Shown: positions 45,606 through 57,899, numbered from the stretch's first letter. The stretch is DNA of 64,000 nucleotides from Anoxybacillus amylolyticus (GCF_001634285.1 NZ_CP015438.1:1438001-1502000), one strand, 5' to 3'. Notes: generated from the letters alone by a model not told the origin. Numbers and translations are program-made.

Positions 45606-47312
45606 ATGAGACAAAGTCAGTCGTTTATTCCAACGCTACGGGAAATACCAGCAGATGCAGAAGTAAAAAGTCACCAGCTATTGCTAAGGGCTGGATTTAT
45701 TCGGCAAAGCGCGAGCGGTGTATATACGTTTTTACCGCTCGGTCAGCGTGTCTTACAAAAGGTAGAAGCGATTATTCGCGAAGAAATGAACCGAGCGGGC
45801 GCGATTGAATTGCTTATGCCAGCGCTTCAGCAAGCCGAACTTTGGCAAGAATCTGGCCGTTGGTATTCGTACGGACCAGAGCTTATGCGATTAAAAGACC
45901 GCCACGAACGCGATTTTGCGCTCGGCCCGACGCATGAAGAAGTCATTACTGCGCTTGTAAGGGACGAAGTACGGACATATAAAAAGCTGCCGCTTACGCT
46001 ATATCAAATTCAGACGAAATTTCGTGATGAAAAACGTCCGCGGTTTGGGTTGTTGCGCGGCCGCGAATTTATTATGAAAGATGCGTATTCGTTCCATACG
46101 TCAAAAGAAAGTTTAGATGACGTATATAACAAAATGTACGAGGCATATTCGAATATTTTCCGTCGTTGTGGTTTGAATTTCCGCGCGGTAATCGCCGATT
46201 CAGGGGCAATTGGTGGAAAAGATACGCATGAATTTATGGTGTTGTCTGAAATCGGAGAAGATACAATCGCATATTCCGACGCGTCTGATTATGCTGCAAA
46301 TATTGAAATGGCGCCGGTCGTAACGACATATGAAAAAAGCGAGGAGCTGCTTCGTCCGCTAGAAAAGGTGCATACGCCGGAGCAAAAAACGATCGAAGAA
46401 GTGTCGGCATTTTTGCAAGTGTCGAAAGAAAAATGCATCAAATCTCTGCTCTTTAAAGTAGACGACCGTTACGTTTTAGTGCTCGTCCGAGGCGACCATG
46501 AGGCAAACGACGTTAAAGTAAAAAATGTGTTTGAAGCATCGATTGTGGAACTGGCATCGCCAGAAGAAACGAAAGAAGTGATGCGTTGCTCTATTGGGTC
46601 GCTTGGACCAATTGGGGTGGATGAATCTGTTACCGTTATTGCCGACTATGCGGTGCAAGCAATTGTCAATGGCGTATGCGGAGCGAATGAAGAAGGCTAC
46701 CACTATGTCGGCGTTAACCCAGACCGCGATTTTAACGTATCGCAATATACTGATTTGCGCTTTATTCAAGAAGGTGACCCATCCCCAGACGGCAAAGGAA
46801 CGATTCGCTTTGCGCGCGGAATTGAAGTCGGGCATGTGTTCAAATTAGGCACGCGCTATAGTGAAGCGATGAATGCTACGTATCTGGATGAAAATGGTCG
46901 TATACAAACGATGATTATGGGCTGCTATGGCATCGGCGTTTCTCGATTGCTTGCTGCGATTGCGGAGCAATTTGGCGATGAAAATGGGCTTGTTTGGCCA
47001 GCGGCAGTTGCCCCATTCCATGTTCACCTTATTTTAGTTAATCAAAAAGCTGATGAGCAGCGTGAACTAGCGGAAGAATGGTACGAAAAATTAGGACAAG
47101 CAGGATTCGAAGTGCTGTACGACGACCGCCCAGAACGTCCAGGCGTGAAATTTGCCGATAGCGATTTAATTGGCATTCCAGTTCGTGTTACGGTCGGAAA
47201 ACGTGCTAGTGAAGGAATAGTGGAAGTAAAGGTGAGACAAACAAGGGAATCGATGGAAGTTCATGTAAACGAACTAGTCGAAACGGTAAAACGTCTATTA
47301 CAGTCATCGTAA
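45606..47312 (+). CDS. proS: Prolyl-tRNA synthetase (bacterial type, with editing domain)
   Basis: Class II aminoacyl-tRNA synthetase charging tRNA-Pro. The ATG at 45606 follows AGAGGTG; the frame is open earlier but runs into rseP. 568 residues. Class II motifs are visible: motif 2 near [20 protein letters not shown] (about 139-158), motif 3 near [17 protein letters not shown] (about 439-455). Between them lies the INS editing domain (about 225-405), which removes Ala mischarged on tRNA-Pro. The anticodon-binding domain is at the C-terminus. No T-box leader is seen before it. Confidence 0.96.
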   Translation: MRQSQSFIPTLREIPADAEVKSHQLLLRAGFIRQSASGVYTFLPLGQRVLQKVEAIIREEMNRAGAIELLMPALQQAELWQESGRWYSYGPELMRLKDRHERDFALGPTHEEVITALVRDEVRTYKKLPLTLYQIQTKFRDEKRPRFGLLRGREFIMKDAYSFHTSKESLDDVYNKMYEAYSNIFRRCGLNFRAVIADSGAIGGKDTHEFMVLSEIGEDTIAYSDASDYAANIEMAPVVTTYEKSEELLRPLEKVHTPEQKTIEEVSAFLQVSKEKCIKSLLFKVDDRYVLVLVRGDHEANDVKVKNVFEASIVELASPEETKEVMRCSIGSLGPIGVDESVTVIADYAVQAIVNGVCGANEEGYHYVGVNPDRDFNVSQYTDLRFIQEGDPSPDGKGTIRFARGIEVGHVFKLGTRYSEAMNATYLDENGRIQTMIMGCYGIGVSRLLAAIAEQFGDENGLVWPAAVAPFHVHLILVNQKADEQRELAEEWYEKLGQAGFEVLYDDRPERPGVKFADSDLIGIPVRVTVGKRASEGIVEVKVRQTRESMEVHVNELVETVKRLLQSS

Positions 47313-47317
47313 ACGTA

Positions 47318-47346
47318 AAGGGCTGATTCCTTCTTGGACAGCCCTT
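47318..47346 (+). terminator. Possible terminator after proS
   Basis: AAGGGCTG (47318-47325) and CAGCCCTT (47339-47346) pair perfectly over eight bases around a 13-base loop. The following bases (CTGCTCATTCT) are not a good T run, so termination would be weak. Confidence 0.5.
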
Positions 47347-47375
47347 CTGCTCATTCTAATTGAGAGGGGAAACGC

Positions 47376-50300
47376 ATGTTAACAAACGAGCAAAAACAAC
47401 GGTTTCGCGTGTTATTAGAGCAACTCGACTTGACGTCTGATGAATTAGTTCCGTATTTTTCAGGAGCTGGGATACAAAAGTTAGTCATTGAGAAGGAAAA
47501 ACGATGCTGGCACTTTTATTTTTTACTTCCACGCATTTTGCCAGTGCGTGTGTATGAACTTTTTAGTCACCGCCTTTGGCAAGCGTTTCAGCACATCGCG
47601 ACGGTAAAGCATACTATCGAAGCAATAGATACATCATTTACAACAGCCGACGTCCACGATTATTGGCCGCTTTGTTTACGGTCGTTAGAAGATATGTCTT
47701 CCCCGATTCTTATGCTCCTTCAAGAGCAGACGCCAACGGTACAAGGCAATAAAATCATCGTGACTGCGCGCAATGAAGCGGAGGCATTAGCTGTGAAACG
47801 CCGGTTTGCAGAAAAATTGCCGGAAATATATGAAACGTTCGGCTTTCCACTGTTTCGGCTAGAAACGGAAGTAAAGCAATCCGAACAAGCGTATGAACAA
47901 TTTTTGGCGCAAAAACAGCAAGAAGACGAAGCGCGTGCATTCGCGGCGTTAGCGGAAATGACGGCAAGAAATGAAACGGGGAAAGAGTCCGCACCGGAAT
48001 CGTCAGGACCGCTTGTCATCGGGTATCCGATTCGCGAGGAAGAGGAAGTGCGAACGCTTGGTAGCATTATGGAAGAAGAAAAGCGCGTCGTCGTTCAAGG
48101 ATATATTTTCGAGGCGGAAGTCAAAGAGTTAAAAAGTGGTCGTTCGCTATTAACGTTTAAAATGACTGATTACACGAATTCGATTTTAGTGAAAATGTTT
48201 TCGCGCGATAAAGAAGACGTCGCACGAATGGAAAAAATAAAAAAGGGCATGTGGGTGAAAGTGCGAGGAAGCGTGCAAAACGATACGTTCGTGCGCGACT
48301 TGGTGCTATTAGCGAACGATGTCAATGAAATCAAGCCGAAAGAGCGAGAAGATGCGGCGGAGGAGAAACGGGTAGAGCTTCATTTACATACCCAAATGAG
48401 CCAAATGGATGCGGTCACGTCGGTTGCGAAGCTGATTGAACAGGCGAAAAAATGGGGGCATCGGGCGATTGCTGTTACCGATCATGCCGTCGTTCAGTCA
48501 TTTCCAGAAGCGTATAGTGCGGCAAAAAAACATGGGATGAAAGTACTGTATGGCGTCGAAGCGAACATCGTCGATGATGGCGTGCCGATCGCTTACAATG
48601 AAGCACATCGCTTGTTATCGGACGATACGTTTGTCGTATTTGACGTTGAAACGACTGGACTATCTGCCGTATATAATACGATTATTGAATTAGCTGCCGT
48701 CAAAATCAAGGACGGAGACATTATTGACCGGTTTACGTCTTTTGCGAATCCACACCATCCACTCTCGATTACGACGATCGAATTAACAGGAATTACGGAT
48801 GAGATGGTGAAAGATGCGCCGGATGTAGAAGAGGTATTGCAAAAGTTTCATGACTGGATCGGCGACAGTGTGCTTGTGGCACATAACGCGGGCTTTGATA
48901 TCGGCTTTTTCAACGCCGGCTTAAAAAAAATCGGCATTCCGCGCGTAACGAATCCAGTTATCGACACACTAGAACTCGCCCGCTTTTTATATCCAGAGTT
49001 AAAAAATCATCGATTAAACACGCTTTGTAAAAAATTTGAGATTGAATTAACACAGCATCATCGTGCCATTTATGACGCAGAAGCGACGGGACATTTACTG
49101 ATGCGGATGTTGAAAGATGCACAAGAAAAAGGAATATTGTACCACGACGAATTAAACGAGCGCTCTCGCCAAGAAACGGCGTATCAGCGTTCGCGTCCGT
49201 TCCATGTGACGTTGCTTGCGCAAAACGAGGTTGGCTTAAAAAACTTATTTAAGCTCGTTTCTTTAGCGCACGTGCAATATTTTTATCGCGTGCCGCGCAT
49301 TCCTCGTTCGGTGTTGCAACAACATCGAGAAGGAATTTTAGTTGGGTCTGGTTGCGACAAAGGGGAAGTGTTTGAACAAGTCATGCAAAAATCGCTAGAA
49401 GATGTAGAAGAAGTAGCGAAGTTTTACGACTTTTTAGAAGTTCATCCGCCGGCGGTTTACCAACCGCTTATTGAGATGGACTATGTGAAAGATGAAGCGA
49501 TGGTAAAAGAAGTGATTCGTAACATCGTCTTGCTTGGAGAAAAGCTCAACATCCCGGTCGTGGCAACGGGAAATGTCCATTATTTGCATCCAGAGGACAA
49601 AATTTACCGGAAGATTTTAATTCATTCGCAAGCAGGGGCGAATCCGCTAAACCGCCATGAGTTGCCGGACGTATATTTCCGGACGACAAATGAAATGTTA
49701 GAGGCGTTTTCGTTTCTTGGCGAAGCGAAAGCGAAAGAAATTGTCGTGACGAACACAAACAAAATTGCGGACTTAATCGAAGAAATAAAGCCGATTAAAG
49801 ATGAGCTATATACACCGCGCATTGAGGGAGCGGATGAAGAAATTCGCGAAATGAGTTATCGCCGAGCGAAAGAAATATATGGCGACCCTTTGCCGGAAAT
49901 TGTCGAGAAGCGTCTAGAAAAAGAACTAAAAAGCATTATCGGTCACGGTTTTGCCGTCATTTATTTGATTTCGCATAAGCTAGTGAAAAAGTCGCTCGAT
50001 GACGGTTACCTTGTCGGTTCGCGCGGTTCGGTCGGCTCGTCGTTTGTTGCAACGATGACGGAAATTACAGAAGTAAACCCGCTTCCGCCACATTACGTGT
50101 GCCCAATCTGCAAACATTCCGAGTTTTTCAACGACGGCTCGGTCGGTTCAGGATTTGACCTGCCGGATAAAGATTGTCCGAAATGCGGCACGAAATACAA
50201 AAAAGACGGTCACGATATACCGTTTGAAACGTTTTTAGGCTTTAAAGGGGATAAAGTACCAGATATTGACTTAAACTTCTCCGGTGAGTACCAGCCGCGT

Positions 50301-51680
50301 GCTCATAACTACACGAAAGTGCTGTTTGGAGAAGACAACGTCTATCGCGCAGGAACAATTGGTACTGTTGCGGATAAAACAGCGTACGGATTTGTTAAAG
50401 GGTATGCAAGCGATTTAAATTTAGCATTGCGCGGAGCGGAAATTGACCGTTTAGCCGCTGGGTGTACCGGCGTCAAACGGACGACAGGGCAACATCCAGG
50501 AGGCATTATCGTCGTTCCGGACTACATGGACATTTATGATTTTACGCCGATTCAATATCCAGCAGATGCAACAAACGCGGAATGGCGAACGACCCATTTT
50601 GATTTCCATTCGATTCACGACAATTTGCTAAAGCTCGATATTCTCGGCCACGACGACCCGACGGTTATTCGAATGCTGCAAGATTTAAGCGGCATTGACC
50701 CGAAAACAATTCCGACCGACGACCCGGAAGTGATGAAAATTTTTAGTGGCACTGAATCGCTTGGCGTCACGCCGGAGCAAATTATGTGCAATGTCGGCAC
50801 GCTTGGCATTCCCGAGTTTGGAACAAGGTTTGTCCGTCAGATGCTAGAAGACACAAAACCAAAAACATTTTCAGAGCTTGTGCAAATTTCCGGCCTTTCC
50901 CACGGCACAGACGTATGGCTTGGCAATGCGCAAGAGTTGATTCAAAACGGAACGTGCACATTGTCGGAAGTCATCGGTTGCCGCGACGATATTATGGTGT
51001 ATTTAATTTATCGCGGTTTAGAGCCATCGCTAGCGTTTAAAATTATGGAATCCGTCCGGAAAGGAAAAGGGCTCACACCAGAATTTGAGGAAGAAATGCG
51101 TAAACACAACGTACCAGAATGGTATATTGAATCATGCAAAAAAATTAAGTATATGTTTCCGAAGGCGCACGCAGCTGCGTATGTATTAATGGCAGTACGC
51201 ATTGCGTATTTCAAAGTGCATCATCCGTTGTTGTATTACGCGTCCTATTTTACGGTGAGGGCAGAAGATTTTGATTTAGATGCGATGGTGAAAGGCTCCG
51301 CCGCTATTCGCAAGCGCATCGAAGAAATTAATGCAAAAGGGTTAGATGCGACCGCCAAAGAGAAAAACTTGCTCACCGTGTTAGAAATCGCCTTAGAAAT
51401 GTGCGAGCGCGGCTTTTCGTTTAAAAATATTGACCTATACCGTTCACAAGCAACAGAATTTACTATCGACGGTAACTCGCTCATCCCGCCGTTTAACGCC
51501 ATTCCAGGGCTCGGAGAAAACGTTGCGTTAAACATCGTTCGCGCTCGCGAAGAAGGAGAATTTTTATCAAAAGAAGACTTACAGCAGCGCGGGAAAGTAT
51601 CGAAAACGATTTTAGAGTATTTAGAGAGTCGTGGTTGCCTAGATTCACTGCCGGACCATAACCAACTTTCTTTATTCTAG
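47376..51680 (+). CDS. polC: DNA polymerase III PolC, replicative polymerase
   Basis: Gram-positive leading/lagging-strand replicase with built-in proofreading. 1434 residues, full length. Order: N-terminal domain, OB fold (about 225-320), PHP domain beginning near 333 ([12 protein letters not shown]), the DEDD exonuclease inserted in it (DVETTG near 422-427, with [10 protein letters not shown] near 506-515 and [12 protein letters not shown] near 564-575), then the polymerase. A four-cysteine zinc site lies near 908-936 (CPIC and CPKC). The catalytic palm motif [12 protein letters not shown] is near 962-973. The 3' end carries helix-hairpin-helix-like and C-terminal domains, ending NQLSLF, a typical beta-clamp-binding tail. 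Confidence 0.98.
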   Translation: MLTNEQKQRFRVLLEQLDLTSDELVPYFSGAGIQKLVIEKEKRCWHFYFLLPRILPVRVYELFSHRLWQAFQHIATVKHTIEAIDTSFTTADVHDYWPLCLRSLEDMSSPILMLLQEQTPTVQGNKIIVTARNEAEALAVKRRFAEKLPEIYETFGFPLFRLETEVKQSEQAYEQFLAQKQQEDEARAFAALAEMTARNETGKESAPESSGPLVIGYPIREEEEVRTLGSIMEEEKRVVVQGYIFEAEVKELKSGRSLLTFKMTDYTNSILVKMFSRDKEDVARMEKIKKGMWVKVRGSVQNDTFVRDLVLLANDVNEIKPKEREDAAEEKRVELHLHTQMSQMDAVTSVAKLIEQAKKWGHRAIAVTDHAVVQSFPEAYSAAKKHGMKVLYGVEANIVDDGVPIAYNEAHRLLSDDTFVVFDVETTGLSAVYNTIIELAAVKIKDGDIIDRFTSFANPHHPLSITTIELTGITDEMVKDAPDVEEVLQKFHDWIGDSVLVAHNAGFDIGFFNAGLKKIGIPRVTNPVIDTLELARFLYPELKNHRLNTLCKKFEIELTQHHRAIYDAEATGHLLMRMLKDAQEKGILYHDELNERSRQETAYQRSRPFHVTLLAQNEVGLKNLFKLVSLAHVQYFYRVPRIPRSVLQQHREGILVGSGCDKGEVFEQVMQKSLEDVEEVAKFYDFLEVHPPAVYQPLIEMDYVKDEAMVKEVIRNIVLLGEKLNIPVVATGNVHYLHPEDKIYRKILIHSQAGANPLNRHELPDVYFRTTNEMLEAFSFLGEAKAKEIVVTNTNKIADLIEEIKPIKDELYTPRIEGADEEIREMSYRRAKEIYGDPLPEIVEKRLEKELKSIIGHGFAVIYLISHKLVKKSLDDGYLVGSRGSVGSSFVATMTEITEVNPLPPHYVCPICKHSEFFNDGSVGSGFDLPDKDCPKCGTKYKKDGHDIPFETFLGFKGDKVPDIDLNFSGEYQPRAHNYTKVLFGEDNVYRAGTIGTVADKTAYGFVKGYASDLNLALRGAEIDRLAAGCTGVKRTTGQHPGGIIVVPDYMDIYDFTPIQYPADATNAEWRTTHFDFHSIHDNLLKLDILGHDDPTVIRMLQDLSGIDPKTIPTDDPEVMKIFSGTESLGVTPEQIMCNVGTLGIPEFGTRFVRQMLEDTKPKTFSELVQISGLSHGTDVWLGNAQELIQNGTCTLSEVIGCRDDIMVYLIYRGLEPSLAFKIMESVRKGKGLTPEFEEEMRKHNVPEWYIESCKKIKYMFPKAHAAAYVLMAVRIAYFKVHHPLLYYASYFTVRAEDFDLDAMVKGSAAIRKRIEEINAKGLDATAKEKNLLTVLEIALEMCERGFSFKNIDLYRSQATEFTIDGNSLIPPFNAIPGLGENVALNIVRAREEGEFLSKEDLQQRGKVSKTILEYLESRGCLDSLPDHNQLSLF

Positions 51681-51689
51681 TTTGACCGG

Positions 51690-51718
51690 TTGAAAAATAT
51701 TTTCCAATATGTTATAGT
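51690..51718 (+). promoter_or_regulatory. SigA promoter of the rimP-nusA-infB operon
   Basis: TTGAAA (51690-51695) and TATAGT (51713-51718), each five of six, are exactly 17 bases apart. They lie just after the polC stop and predict a leader of about 115 bases before rimP. Confidence 0.7.
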
Positions 51719-51751
51719 TTTAGGGGAAATGGTGAAGATAATCGGTAAGAG

Positions 51752-51777
51752 AAGAGTGGGGAAACCCACTCTTTCGC
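51752..51777 (+). terminator. Leader attenuator hairpin before rimP-nusA
   Basis: AAGAGTGGG (51752-51760) and CCCACTCTT (51765-51773) form a perfect 9-pair stem with a GAAA tetraloop, followed by an interrupted T tract (TCGC). It is inside the untranslated leader, 65 bases before the rimP start. B. subtilis controls this operon through a NusA-dependent terminator in the same leader; a strong stem with a poor T tract is what such a site should look like. Confidence 0.65.
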
Positions 51778-51838
51778 ATTGATTGGCTATATTTCCGCTC
51801 TTGAGCAAATGATTTTCTCGAAGTGTAGGAGGGAAAAA

Positions 51839-52312
51839 ATGGGCAAAAAGGTAACAGAAGTCGTCGAAGAACTAGTCGTACCCATTCTTGACGATATGGA
51901 CCTTGAATTAGTCGATATTGAGTATGTAAAAGAGGGGAAAAATTGGTTTTTGCGAGTGTTCATCGACTCAGAAGAAGGAATTGATATTGAGCAATGCGGG
52001 GTTGTCAGCGAAAAATTAAGCGAAAAATTAGACGCTGTTGATCCGATTCCATATAACTACTTTTTAGAAGTATCTTCTCCAGGAGCAGAACGCCCGTTAA
52101 AGAAAGCGAAAGATTTTGAACGAGCCGTCGGGAAAAACGTATATATTAAAACATACGAGCCAATTGAAGGAGAAAAAGAGTTCGAAGGCGAATTGACAAA
52201 CTTTGACGGCCAAACGGTCACTGTTACCGTCAAACAAAAAACACGCCGAAAATCGATTGACATTCCATTTGAAAAAATTGCAAGCGCAAGGCTTGCTGTG
52301 ATCTTTTTCTAA
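51839..52312 (+). CDS. rimP: Ribosome maturation factor RimP
   Basis: Needed for assembly of the 30S subunit. The ATG at 51839 follows GTAGGAGGG; the longer frame from 51779 crosses the leader. 157 residues: N-terminal alpha/beta domain with [20 protein letters not shown] near 22-41 and [20 protein letters not shown] near 65-84, then the C-terminal SH3-like domain. It opens the rimP-nusA-rnpM-ylxQ-infB operon. Confidence 0.96.
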   Translation: MGKKVTEVVEELVVPILDDMDLELVDIEYVKEGKNWFLRVFIDSEEGIDIEQCGVVSEKLSEKLDAVDPIPYNYFLEVSSPGAERPLKKAKDFERAVGKNVYIKTYEPIEGEKEFEGELTNFDGQTVTVTVKQKTRRKSIDIPFEKIASARLAVIFF

Positions 52313-52338
52313 TGTTCGAAAAGGGGGACTTTCGTTTC

Positions 52339-53484
52339 ATGAATACGCAACTATTAGACGCGTTAGCCACGCTTGTGAAAGAAAAAGGCATTAGCCAAGA
52401 CGTGCTTGTTGAAGCGATTGAAGCAGCAATTATCTCGGCATATAAACGCAACTTCGGTCAAGCGCAAAACGTGCGCGTCGATTTCAACATTGAAACAGGC
52501 ACCATTCGAGTATTTGCCCGCAAGGAAGTCGTCGAAGAAGTATACGACTCCCGCCTAGAAATTTCACTCGACGAAGCACGCCTCATTAACCCAAACTACC
52601 AAGTAGGCGATGTCGTAGAGATGGAAGTCACACCAAAAGATTTCGGTCGCATTGCTGCGCAAACGGCTAAACAAGTCGTCACCCAACGCGTGCGTGAAGC
52701 AGAGCGTGGCGTTATTTATGCGGAGTTTATTGACCGCGAAGAAGACATTATGACAGGCATCGTTCAACGAGTTGACCCGCGCTATGCATACGTCAGCCTT
52801 GGCAAAGTCGAGGCATTGCTTCCGGTCAGCGAACAAATGCCAAACGAGACATACAAGCCGCATGACCGGCTGAAAGTGTTTATTACGAAAGTGGAAAAAA
52901 CGACAAAAGGTCCGCAAATTTTTGTTTCCCGTACGCACCCGGGGTTATTAAAGCGCTTGTTTGAACTAGAGGTGCCAGAAATTTATGACGGGACAGTAGA
53001 AATTAAATCGATTGCCCGCGAAGCCGGCGACCGCTCGAAAATTTCCGTCCACTCGGACAATCCAGAAGTTGATCCAGTAGGCGCTTGCGTTGGACCAAAA
53101 GGACAGCGTGTGCAAGCGGTCGTTGATGAATTAAAAGGAGAAAAAATCGATATCGTCCGTTGGTCGGATGACCCTGTAGAATTTGTCGCAAACGCATTAA
53201 GCCCAGCGAAAGTGCTACGCGTCATTGTTAACGAAGCAGAGCGGGCAACGACGGTTATCGTGCCGGACTACCAGCTATCGCTAGCAATCGGAAAACGGGG
53301 ACAAAACGCTCGGTTAGCCGCGAAGCTAACGAACTGGAAAATCGATATTAAAAGCGAATCGGAAGCAAAACAACTAGGGATTGCTTACGAACCGGACACT
53401 TTGTTTGCTTCTTTTGAGCCATTAGGGAATAATAAAGAAGACACAAACCTAACATTCGATTTGCCAACAGAAGAAATCGAGTGA
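52339..53484 (+). CDS. nusA: Transcription termination/antitermination factor NusA
   Basis: RNA-polymerase-bound factor for pausing and intrinsic termination. The ATG at 52339 follows AAGGGGGA; the longer frame overlaps rimP. 381 residues: N-terminal polymerase-binding domain (about 1-130, [20 protein letters not shown]), S1 domain (about 135-200, [20 protein letters not shown]), KH1 (about 230-275, [15 protein letters not shown]) and KH2 (about 300-345, [19 protein letters not shown]). It lacks the C-terminal acidic repeats of enteric NusA, as in Bacillus. A NusA-dependent leader terminator upstream would make it self-regulating. Confidence 0.97.
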   Translation: MNTQLLDALATLVKEKGISQDVLVEAIEAAIISAYKRNFGQAQNVRVDFNIETGTIRVFARKEVVEEVYDSRLEISLDEARLINPNYQVGDVVEMEVTPKDFGRIAAQTAKQVVTQRVREAERGVIYAEFIDREEDIMTGIVQRVDPRYAYVSLGKVEALLPVSEQMPNETYKPHDRLKVFITKVEKTTKGPQIFVSRTHPGLLKRLFELEVPEIYDGTVEIKSIAREAGDRSKISVHSDNPEVDPVGACVGPKGQRVQAVVDELKGEKIDIVRWSDDPVEFVANALSPAKVLRVIVNEAERATTVIVPDYQLSLAIGKRGQNARLAAKLTNWKIDIKSESEAKQLGIAYEPDTLFASFEPLGNNKEDTNLTFDLPTEEIE

Positions 53485-53496
53485 GGGGGGAACGGA

Positions 53497-53778
53497 ATGA
53501 AAAAAATTCCAATGCGAAAATGTGTTGTAACCGGTGAAATGAAACCGAAAAAAGAAATGATTCGCATCGTTCGTTCCAAAGAAGGCGAAGTATCGATTGA
53601 CCCGACAGGGAAGAAAGCGGGTCGTGGTGCCTACATCACGTTAGATAAAGAATGCATTTTGCTCGCGAAAAAGAAAAAAGTATTGGCATACCATTTAAAA
53701 GCAGAGATTAGTGACGATTTGTACGACGAGCTGCTTCAACTCGCAGAAAAGGGGACAAACGCATCGAATGAAAAATAA
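53497..53778 (+). CDS. rnpM: RNase P modulator RnpM (YlxR)
   Basis: 93-residue basic nucleic-acid-binding protein of the YlxR family. The start [20 protein letters not shown] and the GRGAYI motif near 45-50 are family hallmarks. In B. subtilis YlxR was reported to bind RNase P RNA and lower its activity, hence the name RnpM; I apply that by homology. GAGGGGGGAA precedes the ATG. The 3' end overlaps the next gene by 11 bases. Confidence 0.92.
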   Translation: MKKIPMRKCVVTGEMKPKKEMIRIVRSKEGEVSIDPTGKKAGRGAYITLDKECILLAKKKKVLAYHLKAEISDDLYDELLQLAEKGTNASNEK

Positions 53779-54082
53779 ATGGAAATCGTTGCTTGGACTA
53801 GCGACCCGAGCGCGCAAAACCATTTCTGGCGAAGAACTAGTCGTCAAAGAGATTCGCAGCGGGAGAGCGAAACTTGTGATTTTATCCGACGACGCATCGA
53901 TCAATACGCGCAAAAAAATCGAAGACAAATGTACATCATACGAAATTCCGTTGCGTTATGCGCCCGACCGCTACATGCTTGGGCAAGCGATCGGAAAAGA
54001 CGCACGGGTAGTCGTCGCCGTCATCGACGATGGGTTTGCACAAACGTTAATGACGTTGTTCGACGAATCATTGTGGGGGTGA
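53768..54082 (+). CDS. ylxQ: L7Ae-family RNA-binding protein YlxQ
   Basis: 104-residue protein of the ribosomal L7Ae/L30e family, which bind kink-turns. The ATG at 53768 overlaps the end of rnpM; AAAAGGGG upstream is a little distant, so translation may be coupled. The core [20 protein letters not shown] near 8-27 and the stretch [20 protein letters not shown] near 33-52 are typical. Role in Bacillus not firmly known. infB starts four bases after the stop. Confidence 0.9.
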   Translation: MKNKWKSLLGLATRARKTISGEELVVKEIRSGRAKLVILSDDASINTRKKIEDKCTSYEIPLRYAPDRYMLGQAIGKDARVVVAVIDDGFAQTLMTLFDESLWG

Positions 54083-54086
54083 ATCT

Positions 54087-56273
54087 ATGTCTAAAATCCG
54101 TGTATATGAATACGCGAAAAAAAATAACGTTTCCAGTAAAGACATCATTCATAAGTTAAAAGAAATGAATATTGAAGTTTCCAATCATATGGCAACGCTT
54201 GAGCCAGAAGTCATCGAAAAGCTTGATAGTACGTATAAAAAAGCCGAACCGGCAAAAAAAAGCACGCCAAAGCTGCCAATGAAAGAAAAACAAAATGTGA
54301 CAGTGAAACCAAAAGGACTCGTTCCTGATTTTGATGATGAAGAAGAAGTCATCACAACAAAAGTGCCGATTAAAAAAGCGGTGGCGAAAAACAAGGAAGG
54401 AAAAAAACACGACTTGCAAATCCAACAAAAAGAAAAGAAAATTTTCACAAACAAAAAGAACAAAAAACGAAACTATGAAGCACCACAACAAGAAATACAG
54501 GTGAAAAAAGAAAAAGAGCTTCCGAAAAAAATAACGTTTGAAGGCTCGCTAACGGTTGCCGAACTAGCGAAAAAACTAGGCAAACAGCCGTCAGAAATCA
54601 TTAAAAAACTATTTATGCTCGGCATTACGGCAACGATTAACCAAGACCTAGACAAGGATGCGATTGAACTCATTTGTACCGACTACGGTGTAGAAGTCGA
54701 AGAAAAAATCGTTATCGACGAAACAGATTTTGAATCGATGGAAATTGTTGACGATCCAGCTGAATTAGTCGAACGTCCACCGGTTGTGACGATCATGGGG
54801 CACGTCGACCATGGAAAAACAACCCTTCTTGACTCGATTCGCAACTCGAAAGTAACCGAGCAAGAAGCGGGCGGCATTACGCAACATATCGGTGCTTACC
54901 AAGTAACCGTCAACAATAAGAAAATTACTTTCCTAGACACCCCTGGCCATGAAGCATTTACGACCATGCGGGCAAGGGGAGCACAAGTAACGGATATCGT
55001 TATTCTCGTTGTTGCCGCTGACGATGGTGTTATGCCACAAACGGTCGAAGCGATTAACCATGCCAAAGCAGCAAACGTGCCAATCATTGTCGCAGTGAAC
55101 AAAATCGACAAACCGACGGCAAACCCAGACCGTGTGATGCAAGAATTAATGGAATATAATCTCGTGCCAGAAGAATGGGGCGGCGATACGATTTATTGCA
55201 AACTATCAGCTTTAACGGGAGAAGGCATTGACAACTTATTGGAAATGATCCTTCTCGTCAGCGAAATGGAAGAATTAAAAGCAAATCCACACCGACGGGC
55301 GCTCGGAACGGTTATTGAAGCGAAGCTTGATAAAGGGCGTGGACCTGTCGCTACATTGCTTGTCCAAGCAGGGACGCTGCACGTTGGCGACCCGATTGTC
55401 GTCGGCAGCACGTATGGTCGTGTGCGGGCGATGACAAACGATGTCGGCCGCCGCGTCAAAGAAGCAGGCCCGTCTACACCAGTCGAAATTACAGGTTTAA
55501 ACGATGTACCACAAGCCGGGGATCGTTTTATGGTGTTTGAAGATGAGAAAAAAGCGCGGCAAATTGGCGAAGCGCGCGCACAAAAACAACTAATTGAACA
55601 GCGCAGCGTCAAAACGCGCGTCAGCCTCGATGATTTATTCGAAAAAATTAAACAAGGCGAAATGAAAGAGTTAAACATTATCGTCAAAGCGGACGTACAA
55701 GGCTCTGTCGAAGCGCTCGTTGCTGCTTTACAAAAAATCGATATTGAAGGTGTGCGCGTCAAAATTATTCACTCTGGCGTCGGTGCGATTACGGAATACG
55801 ATATTATGCTTGCCTCTGCTTCTAATGCTATTGTCATCGGCTTTAACGTTCGACCAGATGCGAACGCCAAACGAGTGGCAGAATCTGAAAAAGTCGACAT
55901 TCGTTTGCACCGCATCATCTACAAAGTGATTGAAGAAATTGAAGCAGCGATGAAAGGGATGCTTGATCCAGAATACGAAGAAAAAGTCATCGGGCAAGCG
56001 GAAGTTCGGCAAACGTTTAAAGTATCGAAAGTTGGCACGATTGCCGGTTGCTATGTGACTGACGGTAAAATTACGCGCGACAGCAGCGTGCGCCTCATTC
56101 GCCAGGGGGTTGTCGTATATGAAGGACAAATCGACACATTAAAACGGTTCAAAGACGATGTGAAAGAAGTCGCGCAAGGATATGAGTGCGGCGTGACGAT
56201 TAAAAACTTCAACGACATTAAAGAAGGCGACGTTATCGAAGCGTATATTATGCAGGAAATCGAGCGGAAATGA
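54087..56273 (+). CDS. infB: Translation initiation factor IF-2
   Basis: GTPase that brings fMet-tRNA to the ribosome. 728 residues. The N-terminal part (about 1-55 a small helical domain, then a Lys-rich linker to about 150, then a conserved IF-2N domain) is followed by the G domain: G1 GHVDHGKT at 238-245, G3 DTPGHEAF near 285-292, G4 NKID near 338-341 and G5 near SALTG. Domains II, III and C2 complete it. The next gene ylxP starts in an ATGA overlap. Confidence 0.98.
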   Translation: MSKIRVYEYAKKNNVSSKDIIHKLKEMNIEVSNHMATLEPEVIEKLDSTYKKAEPAKKSTPKLPMKEKQNVTVKPKGLVPDFDDEEEVITTKVPIKKAVAKNKEGKKHDLQIQQKEKKIFTNKKNKKRNYEAPQQEIQVKKEKELPKKITFEGSLTVAELAKKLGKQPSEIIKKLFMLGITATINQDLDKDAIELICTDYGVEVEEKIVIDETDFESMEIVDDPAELVERPPVVTIMGHVDHGKTTLLDSIRNSKVTEQEAGGITQHIGAYQVTVNNKKITFLDTPGHEAFTTMRARGAQVTDIVILVVAADDGVMPQTVEAINHAKAANVPIIVAVNKIDKPTANPDRVMQELMEYNLVPEEWGGDTIYCKLSALTGEGIDNLLEMILLVSEMEELKANPHRRALGTVIEAKLDKGRGPVATLLVQAGTLHVGDPIVVGSTYGRVRAMTNDVGRRVKEAGPSTPVEITGLNDVPQAGDRFMVFEDEKKARQIGEARAQKQLIEQRSVKTRVSLDDLFEKIKQGEMKELNIIVKADVQGSVEALVAALQKIDIEGVRVKIIHSGVGAITEYDIMLASASNAIVIGFNVRPDANAKRVAESEKVDIRLHRIIYKVIEEIEAAMKGMLDPEYEEKVIGQAEVRQTFKVSKVGTIAGCYVTDGKITRDSSVRLIRQGVVVYEGQIDTLKRFKDDVKEVAQGYECGVTIKNFNDIKEGDVIEAYIMQEIERK

Positions 56274-56548
56274 TTGGCTACGTCGAATGCGAATGCCTTA
56301 TTTACAACGCGCAATCATTAAAAGAAAAGCGAGCCGTGTTGCAACGAATAATGACACGGCTCCAGCAAAAATATAATATATCAGTAGCCGAAATCGATTA
56401 CCAAGACGTATGGCAACGGACGAAACTAGGGATTGTTGCCATTACATCGGAACGGACAGCGACGGAAAAAGAGCTGTATCGTGCTTTAGAGATGATTGAC
56501 TCTTTTCCAGAAATCGAGCGGACGGTTACCACATTTGATTGGTTTTAA
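56270..56548 (+). CDS. ylxP: DUF503 family protein YlxP
   Basis: 92-residue conserved protein of unknown function with the DUF503 signature: [20 protein letters not shown] then [20 protein letters not shown]. The start overlaps the infB stop by four bases. It is conserved between infB and rbfA in Bacillaceae, which suggests, but does not prove, a role in ribosome or translation metabolism. Confidence 0.9.
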   Translation: MIGYVECECLIYNAQSLKEKRAVLQRIMTRLQQKYNISVAEIDYQDVWQRTKLGIVAITSERTATEKELYRALEMIDSFPEIERTVTTFDWF

Positions 56549-56565
56549 TTGGGGTGGTGAGAAAA

Positions 56566-56922
56566 ATGAGTTTGCGAGCTACACGCGTTGGTGAACAAAT
56601 GAAAAAAGAATTAAGCGACATTATCGGGCGCAAACTTAAAGACCCGCGCATCGGGTTTGTGACAGTCACCGATGTTCGCGTTACTGGCGATTTGCAGCAA
56701 GCGAAAGTGTATATTTCTGTTCTCGGCGATGAAGAACAAAAGAAAAATACACTAAAAGGACTAGCAAAAGCAACAGGGTTCATTCGTTCAGAAATTGGTC
56801 AACGCATCCGTTTGCGCAAAACGCCGGAAATTTATTTTGAAATTGACGAATCAATCGATTACGGAAACCGCATTGAATCGTTAATTCGCGAAATTTCCCA
56901 AGAACATACGAAAGAGGAATAA
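56566..56922 (+). CDS. rbfA: Ribosome-binding factor A
   Basis: 30S maturation and cold-adaptation factor with a KH-like fold. The ATG at 56566 follows GGGGTGGTGAG; the longer frame from 56539 overlaps ylxP. 118 residues: [20 protein letters not shown] near 2-21, [20 protein letters not shown] near 25-44 and the [20 protein letters not shown] stretch near 86-105. A hairpin follows the stop directly. Confidence 0.96.
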   Translation: MSLRATRVGEQMKKELSDIIGRKLKDPRIGFVTVTDVRVTGDLQQAKVYISVLGDEEQKKNTLKGLAKATGFIRSEIGQRIRLRKTPEIYFEIDESIDYGNRIESLIREISQEHTKEE

Positions 56923-56947
56923 TGGATAGACGTGCGGTCTATCCATT
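56921..56947 (+). terminator. Hairpin after rbfA
   Basis: AATGGATAGAC (56921-56931) pairs perfectly with GTCTATCCATT (56937-56947) over 11 bases around GTGCG. It starts inside the rbfA stop codon. The tail (TCCATTACC) lacks a T run, so it is at most a weak terminator or a processing/stability element. Confidence 0.5.
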
Positions 56948-56990
56948 TCCATTACCTACATATTACCGTCTAGCATAGGAGGAGAGTGGA

Positions 56991-57899
56991 GTGGACGGGG
57001 TATTATTGTTACATAAACCAGCCGGCATGACGTCACACGATTGTGTTTTTCGGATTCGCCGTTTGTTTCAAACAAAAAAAGTCGGTCATACAGGCACACT
57101 CGACCCAGATGTTTCTGGCGTATTGCCGATTTGCATTGGCAAAGCGACAAGAATTGCGGAATTTTTAACAGGAGCAACCAAAACGTACGAAGGGGAAGTG
57201 ACGTTAGGGAAGGCGACAACAACAGAAGACGCTTCTGGAGAAATCGTTGCGACAAAACCGATTGATCGGGCGATTCCTCGTACGGAAATTGAGCATGTTT
57301 TTCAGCAACTAACCGGCGAAATCCGGCAAACACCGCCGATGTACTCCGCAGTGAAAGTACACGGCAAAAAATTGTACGAATACGCGCGGGCTGGCATCGC
57401 GATTGAACGTCCGTCGAGGATCGTGACTATTCACGAATTGACGTTATTGGACGATCGAACAGTTTTTACAGGAGAAAATATTTCCTTTCGTTTTCGTGTG
57501 ACATGCAGCAAGGGAACATACGTCCGTACATTAGCGGTGATGATTGGCGAACAGCTTGGCTTTCCTGCGCATATGTCGCATTTAGTTCGAACCGCATCAG
57601 GGGCGTTTACGCTTGAGCAATGTGTTACATTTTCCGAAATAGAAGAGCGCATCGTCCGCGGAGAAGGAGAATGTTTGCTACTTCCGATCGAAAAGGCGCT
57701 TTTTCATTTGCCGAAATATCAAATGCATGATAAAGTAGCAGAGAAAGTAAAAAACGGTGCTATTTTACCTCTTCCAGCGGAATTACAATCACTTGAAGGT
57801 CCTGTATTAATGGTTAATGAAAAAAATAAAGCGGTTGCCCTTTACTATAAGCATCCGGCCAAACCGCATTTATTCAAGCCATTAAAAGTATTTTCGTGA
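56991..57899 (+). CDS. truB: tRNA pseudouridine-55 synthase TruB
   Basis: Makes pseudouridine at position 55 of the tRNA T loop, next to the m5U54 formed by TrmFO. GTG start at 56991 with AGGAGGAGAG upstream. 302 residues. The catalytic aspartate is Asp38 in GHTGTLDPDVSGVLP. Other motifs: TKTYEGEVTLGKATTTEDAS near 63-82 and GTYVRTLAVMIGEQLG near 176-191. A C-terminal domain of about 60 residues resembles the Bacillus type. Confidence 0.96.
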   Translation: MDGVLLLHKPAGMTSHDCVFRIRRLFQTKKVGHTGTLDPDVSGVLPICIGKATRIAEFLTGATKTYEGEVTLGKATTTEDASGEIVATKPIDRAIPRTEIEHVFQQLTGEIRQTPPMYSAVKVHGKKLYEYARAGIAIERPSRIVTIHELTLLDDRTVFTGENISFRFRVTCSKGTYVRTLAVMIGEQLGFPAHMSHLVRTASGAFTLEQCVTFSEIEERIVRGEGECLLLPIEKALFHLPKYQMHDKVAEKVKNGAILPLPAELQSLEGPVLMVNEKNKAVALYYKHPAKPHLFKPLKVFS

